The notes under the pieces are model-generated. The model saw nothing but the letters and a program-made list of their open reading frames with translations. It was not told where the DNA came from and did not search any database. This document shows, in pieces, positions 59,111-64,000 of a stretch of DNA of 64,000 nucleotides; positions within the stretch are counted from its first letter, which is position 1; the number at the start of each line of letters is the position of its first letter. Source of the stretch: Ascochyta rabiei (lineage: Eukaryota > Ascomycota > Dothideomycetes > Pleosporales > Didymellaceae). Position numbers and translations under genes: made by a program. Where the stretch lies: contig NC_082406.1 in the NCBI RefSeq assembly GCF_004011695.2, positions 1,240,001-1,304,000 on the forward strand, read 5' to 3'.

Positions 59111-59614
59111 TATAGCTTGCGGTCTGCTATTTTGTCCACTCTACTTTCGAATCTATCAGTTCACCAGATCGCTACTTTTATGCTTGTGAAGTCTGCCTTA
59201 CATTTTACTAGTAAAATGCGTGCATCACGCGAATCCGCGCATCACGCGCACGGACACGGTAAGAGGCAGCTGCCTCCTTCCCCACTTTTCAAGTCTTCGA
59301 CGCGCCTCTCCACGACTTCCCACGATGCCTTGTTGTTTTGGTCGGTGATATTTCAGTGCGTGACTTGCAGTCTCAACACGTTGCGCACTATGGTACAATC
59401 ATCATCTGTGCTTGCAGGATGTGAGACCTGCGTGCCTGGGAGTGCGACGCGTGACCAACCACCTCAAGCCCGCACGACACATGCTCAGGAAACATGGAGC
59501 ACGAGCTCACGTCACATATGCTTTGACTGAAATAACCGCTGCTGGACAGACATCCTGTCGCTTCTGATGTAGACCTAAATTCCCGCCAGCTAGAATCGCT
59601 CCCTCGTTCACAAC
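59111..59614. other. Upstream region of the CorA-like gene
   Basis: No supported gene. It contains the direct repeat GCATCACGCG (59220 and 59238). Short open frames on both strands lack any recognisable domain. The promoter and 5' UTR of the next gene should lie here, but no clear TATA or element could be assigned. Confidence 0.5.
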
Positions 59615-61516
59615 ATGGCAACTCTTTTGCGGCCAGCATCCCCTGCAGAGGACTTGCCGCAGTACTATCAAGACCTGGGCGACACCGACATCACAAACTG
59701 CTTCCGAAACTTTGATCTCGAGAAGAACTTTGATCGCTTCGACAGGCAGACGCGGAGCCCAAAGACCACCAACTTCTGCCTGGACTTTGGTGAGGATGAA
59801 GCGTTCTGTGCCTTCGATCTTGCTGCGTTCTCGTACTCGCGGCTCCTGGAAGCACCACGACCTCCACACTTGCACACACGATGGATCAACATATGGCAGC
59901 CCTACAATCAGAAGGACACACTCCGCTTGATTGGTCAACACTACGACTTCTCGCCGCGCTTGCTGAGTATGATGTGCAGTGATCCGGTACCGGCGCGCTC
60001 TGGAAGTTCGAACATGGACAGAAGCGTCTCTACACTTCGATCGAGACTGTCGCATCGTTCTAAGCACTCAAAATCAAGCAGCGAGAAGTCAAAATCTGGG
60101 TCAAATAAAAATACCATTGATTCAGAGGAGAGTATTGGAATGACAGAGCTGATGCACTCCACACAACTGGAGATGGTGCGTGACCTTACACACTACCAAA
60201 TTGTTGAGGACGTTTGGCATTGGTCTACGGTAGACTGGGGTCGTCGATGTGAGTTTCGTAGTGTTTCGCTAGGCCGCAAACTGACAACTCTCAGATTTGT
60301 GCCTAGGGTACAACACACTCCACAATGTGCACAACAAGCAAACACACCACAGTCACCATCATGCAGGTCGACTCAACCGCGACCAGGACATACCCTATGG
60401 CAAGCGAGTATGGAACTGGCTTCTGTTGTGCGAAGACAAGACAGTGATCTCTATCTCTGAAGATCCTTTCCCATTTGCCAACGGCGAAGTGCATGGGTGG
60501 GATTTGAGAATGTTATACACAATCCGACGGAACCTGGTCAACGTGTTTCGACAACTGACTAAGGCACCAACGCCTTTGGCAGATGCTGCTCTTACTCAAC
60601 TACCGATCCGACATCGTATCGGTCACAGCGAAGAGGAAACCGCACATCGTGCCACCGATACACCTGGTCTACTGTTCTACTACTTGTTCGAGGATTGGGG
60701 AACTACTTTTGGCCTAATATCGCGCAGTGAGGAAGGTTACTCCGCCGAGCTAGATCGTCTCGTAAGTTCGCACGAGCACAGCCGAATGATCTTTTTGCTA
60801 ACTCTTCGTAGCGCAAGGAAATGTTGATTAAGGCGGATTTGACTCACGTTGATCAGCTGCACCACATCGGATGCCAGCTTGCGGTCCTACGCCGCGTTTA
60901 CCACTCATACGAACTGCTCATCGAACGCATCCTTGAGAAACGAGAAGCTACACTAGCATCGCTCAAGAACTCGCATGTCATGTCCCATGCTGAGTCAATG
61001 CTCTCATCAATGCACAGTACAGAGTCTCCAAATCCGCTGCTACCAGAGCTTGCAAGTTCGCTGGGTGTAGCACTTAGTTCAGCTGCTAGAGTACGTTTCG
61101 AACGGCTCAAAGACCGCATCATTCTCTATGCCTTGAGCGAGATACAAGAGTGCATCGACCAAAAAGACTCACTGGTTATGATGAACTTCAATCTTATCGC
61201 TATTAAGGAGTCATTCAGTGTGGAACGTTTGACGTGGGTCACGCTAGTTCTGGCACAGATCACTATTCTCTTCACGCCGGTGACTCTCATGACTGGCTAC
61301 TTCAGCATCCAGTTTAAAGACACCGAGTTTGAGATCAAAAGTTACTGGTGGGCCTTTGCCATCGTCTTGAGCCTTTCGCTGCTCATGTTGTTCATGTTCA
61401 GCTTCCTGAGTGGCACTTTGAATGGACACATCCTCTCAAGGAGCTGGAGCAGAATGATGTTAGACCTCAGCAAGCGGTGGTGGGCGCATCGAAAAAAGCG
61501 AGACAAGACCCTCTGA
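59615..61516 (+). CDS. CorA-like metal-ion (Mg2+) transporter family protein, 601 aa, three exons
   Basis: Exons 59615-60248, 60249-60294 removed (46 bp, GTGAGT..CTGAC..CAG), 60295-60761, 60762-60811 removed (50 bp, GTAAGT..CTAAC..TAG), 60812-61516. All joins keep frame (phases 1 and 0). The start ATG follows CACAAC, a good fungal context. Residues 1-500 are soluble, with a Ser/Lys-rich stretch near 130-165. The family hallmark is C-terminal: a long helix (RVRFERLKDRIILYALSEIQ), TM1 about 508-530 (LTWVTLVLAQITILF...), the loop motif MTGYF at 527-531 where bacterial CorA has YGMNF, and TM2 about 545-568. The basic tail is probably cytoplasmic. The GMN motif is replaced, as is common in fungal CorA-like proteins, so ion selectivity cannot be stated. 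It stands 1 kb from the RIP block but shows no RIP damage. Confidence 0.85.
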
Positions 61517-62641
61517 TGCTATGCTTGCGCGCTGGCAGGGGCGAGGACTGATTACGCGCCTGATGCATAGAGTAGGCTTGAGTTCAGACTGTAGAAGCAA
61601 ATACTGGCAATCGCAGAGTTTCTTTGCACTTTCCAAATGCCGTGTTTCGGTGCTGACAATTATCGGGTTCGTGATCCAGATGTCCCACACCAGTACAGTC
61701 CGTTCATCTGGCAGAGCTGCGTGGGGAAGACGTTTGCATCTGAGACACAAATTGTCAATTTCGTTGCCAAGACAGGGTGTCGTTACGAGATCAGTCACTA
61801 CTCTTTTCAATCAGAATTTCGAGTCAATTACGCCGCGTGCCAAATTTACTACACCTCCCCGCGGAAGTACTTCCAAATCTCAGCACAATTCCCACAGACA
61901 GTGTTGTGTCCAACAGTCACCTCCTCCAACGCTATAAACACCATTTACTAACCGCTCAAGGCATCGCAAATTCTCTAAGTACCTTTTGTCCACTCACAAC
62001 ATCTCGCTCAGGATATCCACCCACAGCACATTCTAAGGGACTTTCAACAACACTTACGGCCGGAGGGCTGTAGTCTCGACTATCCAATGCGAGTCGGACC
62101 GAAACGATTGATCTGCTTCACATGGCATCGACGGAAGCGTAAGAGTCGCAGATCCCAAGAGGTGCGTGCGACTTGCCGAGCGCCTCTTATGTCGAAGCTA
62201 CACAAAACGCCATACCGTGCCTTGACTGTTTGTCCTCGTCACCTTAATTTAACATGTCACTATCATTGCTGCGCTCTGCAAACAGATCGTATTGCAAGAT
62301 GTCTTGGCTTGCTCACCGTTGAGTAGCTATTATTCTGCAAATCTGTCGTGCCGATGACGAACGGACGCTTCAAGCAGAGAGTCTCTACACGATCTCCAAT
62401 CAATGAGCGCGACGAACGATGATCTGGAGGATAGATGGATTCTATATCTAGGAAATTCAGATCGACGCCCAAGGCTACTTGCAACAATGACCAACGACAG
62501 TATCGGGCAATCTGTACAGTCCTAGCGGTCCTCACAGAACACATACGAACCCACTGTCCGTCTTTCCGAGGTGTTTACATTACGACTGCCTGGTACGGCA
62601 CGTGGCATTCACCGTATCGGCAACTTCAGTCTCCCGTGACT
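61517..62641. other. Intergenic region, no supported gene
   Basis: About 1.1 kb of normal composition. Overlapping short open frames exist (the longest about 100-138 codons) but they show no domain, no intron pattern and no consistent frame. It presumably holds the 3' UTR of the CorA-like gene and the promoter of the next one. ACGCTATAAACACC at 61928 is a weak TATA-like match. Confidence 0.5.
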
Positions 62642-64000
62642 ATGAGAACCGCGACCCCCGAAGAAGAAGCACTTTGGCCTTCGCCAAATTTCGAGAACCC
62701 TGAAAAACTTCATGGACCAATTATTGGGGTCACCATGACTACCTTCATCCTGGCTGTCGTCTGTAAGTCGAAGAATGACAATTTGATTCGGTGTTCTCGG
62801 TCTCCCTTGAGTACGAGTAGCCAAGGGGACCTGTCTTGAAACTCAATGCTTGGTCTTCCTCCCCTTCTGAATCCATTTCAAAATTTCATGATTTGTGCCT
62901 GCCTTCCATCTTCTTTCCATTAGTCTCTCTGTTAGCTAACGGAATCGAAACAAGTCTTGGCCACACGAACGCTCGGAAAAAGAATCCTTCGGCAGAGACT
63001 GGTAGCTGAAGACTACCTCATATTCGGTGCTATGGTACCTGCCCTAGGTACATTTGTGACTGCAGTACTAACCTCTCACAGCTGGTGGCCTTACCGACGT
63101 CGATTTTCCCATTAGTGTGTCTCAATCTAGGTCTCGGATTGCACGTATGGGACCAGAAGCCGGAGTGGCACACACTCTATGCAAAGGTACGCAAAACTCA
63201 GTTTCTGATGCTATCAACGGGACACTGAAACATGGTAGCTCAACTTCGCATCTGACATGTTCTTCCCAACGGCCTGTATGTTGACCAAGGTCTCTCAATG
63301 CTTTTCCTACTTACGACTGTTCCCTGGACGTTCAAACGAGATTTTTTGCCACATTATGATCGTCTTCATCACGAAGTATACAATAGGATGTATATTTATC
63401 ACTTTGCTGCAGTGCCGTCCCATACGCGCTCACTGGAGTTCCAAGACTGGCTCAGATTGCATGAATACACGTGCTACAATCGCTGCCATCGCTACACTAA
63501 ACAGCTTCAGCGACTTGATGATCTATTTGTAAGTGCTCAGTAGAGTTCAGAGGCCCATCTAAACAACACAGGCGGCCCATGAAGCCACTCTTGATCCTTC
63601 AAACGCCGGCAAAGCAAAGATGGGGACTCGTAGTTTTGCTTCTAATGAGTTTGCCTCCGTGCATAGCCGGGCTGCTGAGACTCTATTACGTGCAAGCCTT
63701 TTACGACTCCGTCGATGAACTATGTGAGTACTTCCAAAGCTTTACTAGCCACGAAAGCTAAGTTCCCAAGGGAACGCAAGTGTCGTATGGGCGCTCATGA
63801 TGATCGAGATGAATCTTGGGATAGTGTGCAGCTGTTTTTTCGGCGTACAGCCGATGCTCGCTCTCCTCTTCCCTCGATTCTTCGCCGGTTTCTACCCGTC
63901 AAAAGATGGCTCACCACCACGAACTCATCGGCAGGGGAGTGGTTACCCTAGCGCCTCGGAAGCATATCCCCTCTCTGACCTGTCCACCAAGCCAGGAGAG
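62642..64000 (+). CDS. Fungal rhodopsin-domain (PTH11-like) seven-helix membrane protein, partial at right edge
   Basis: Exons 62642-62762, 62955-63034, 63082-63186, 63239-63528, 63572-63723 and 63771 to beyond 64000 (about 326 residues so far, no stop reached). Introns begin GTAAGT, GTACCT, GTACGC, GTAAGT, GTGAGT and are 192, 47, 52, 43 and 47 bp. Joins stay in frame. The protein opens MRTATPEEEALWPSP, then TM1 IIGVTMTTFILAVV. Family landmarks: LVAEDYLIFGAM (D-D/E-x-L-I), GLGLHVWD, the QCRPIRAHW..DC pair, then SDLMIYLRPMKPLLILQ (D-x3-P-L/M-P-x2), LRLYYV, and WNASVVWALMMIEMNLGIVC followed by the last helix. The tail is Pro/Ser-rich. These proteins are plasma-membrane receptors or hypothetical membrane proteins. 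The ligand is unknown. The first and last introns use AAG acceptors, and intron 1 is the least certain. An in-frame upstream ATG at 62435 is possible. Confidence 0.8.

Noticed and set aside
59117..59530. 137-codon frame upstream of the CorA-like gene
   Set aside because: No domain. It is low-complexity Ser/Thr/His, and the frame ends without a plausible continuation. Probably promoter and 5' UTR.
59507..60067. 186-codon antisense frame over CorA exon 1
   Set aside because: Shadow of the coding strand. No recognised domain or intron pattern.
61521..62544. Several overlapping 80-138-codon frames downstream of the CorA-like gene
   Set aside because: Mutually overlapping in different frames, with no motif. 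Treated as intergenic.
62435..62641. Upstream in-frame ATG extending the rhodopsin-domain gene by 69 codons
   Set aside because: The added residues look non-coding, and the ATG at 62642 gives the short N-terminus usual before TM1. Kept only as an alternative.

Overview
The window comes from a filamentous ascomycete (Pezizomycotina), probably a species with compartmentalised isochores. Two kinds of DNA meet at about 58.95-59.1 kb. Bases 1 to about 58,950 are AT-rich, gene-free and packed with nested transposons. Their reading frames are littered with TAG/TAA where sister copies keep CAG/CAA, and Tyr codons where Cys is expected. This CpA-to-TpA (TpG-to-TpA) signature is what repeat-induced point mutation (RIP) leaves. 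Bases 59,100-64,000 have normal codons, short introns and two recognisable genes.

Left block (1-18.2 kb). A truncated Ty3/gypsy element (family C type, 3' LTR 1582-2076) is followed by an older gypsy relic, family B. B is cut into four pieces (2077-3013, 4803-4922, 13405-14734, 16582 to about 17760) by three insertions. They are a TIR element made of 228-bp repeats (3014-4802), a Fot1/pogo-like DNA transposon (pogo1, 4923-13404) inserted inside the reverse-transcriptase YxDD motif, and a second pogo (pogo2, 14735-16581) inside the integrase zinc finger. Pogo1 itself holds a complete and only lightly mutated gypsy element, A1 (5492-12124).

Middle block (18.2-29.5 kb). It holds trinucleotide arrays, more 228-bp and 12-bp repeats, a complete gypsy C element (20158-27066, perfect CTATC target duplication), and a degraded reading frame of unknown identity broken by the next insertion.

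Right block (29.5-58.2 kb). One gypsy A element (A2, 29490-58231, CTTAA duplications) has been inflated to 28.7 kb by later insertions. They are gypsy E1 (30958-45412, GTAAA), which contains a second E element in opposite orientation (E2, 37113-44334, GTTAG), a Ty1/copia element (45520-52881, TAACA/CAACA) and a solo E LTR (56634-56782, AAGAG). Every boundary was read directly from LTR ends and 5-bp duplications.

The most unusual feature is shared by the LTR families A, C, E and the copia. Between the end of pol and the 3' LTR each carries a reading frame on the strand opposite to gag-pol. It has Cys-x2-Cys pairs (often C-x2-C-x6-C) and, in A and C, a charged coiled coil. In the least mutated copy (A1) it has only two internal stops in about 144 codons.

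Gene block (59.1-64 kb). A three-exon gene encodes a 601-residue CorA-like metal-ion transporter (59615-61516). A six-exon gene, open at the right edge, encodes a seven-helix fungal rhodopsin-domain (PTH11-like) membrane protein (62642 to beyond 64000). Both are on the + strand.
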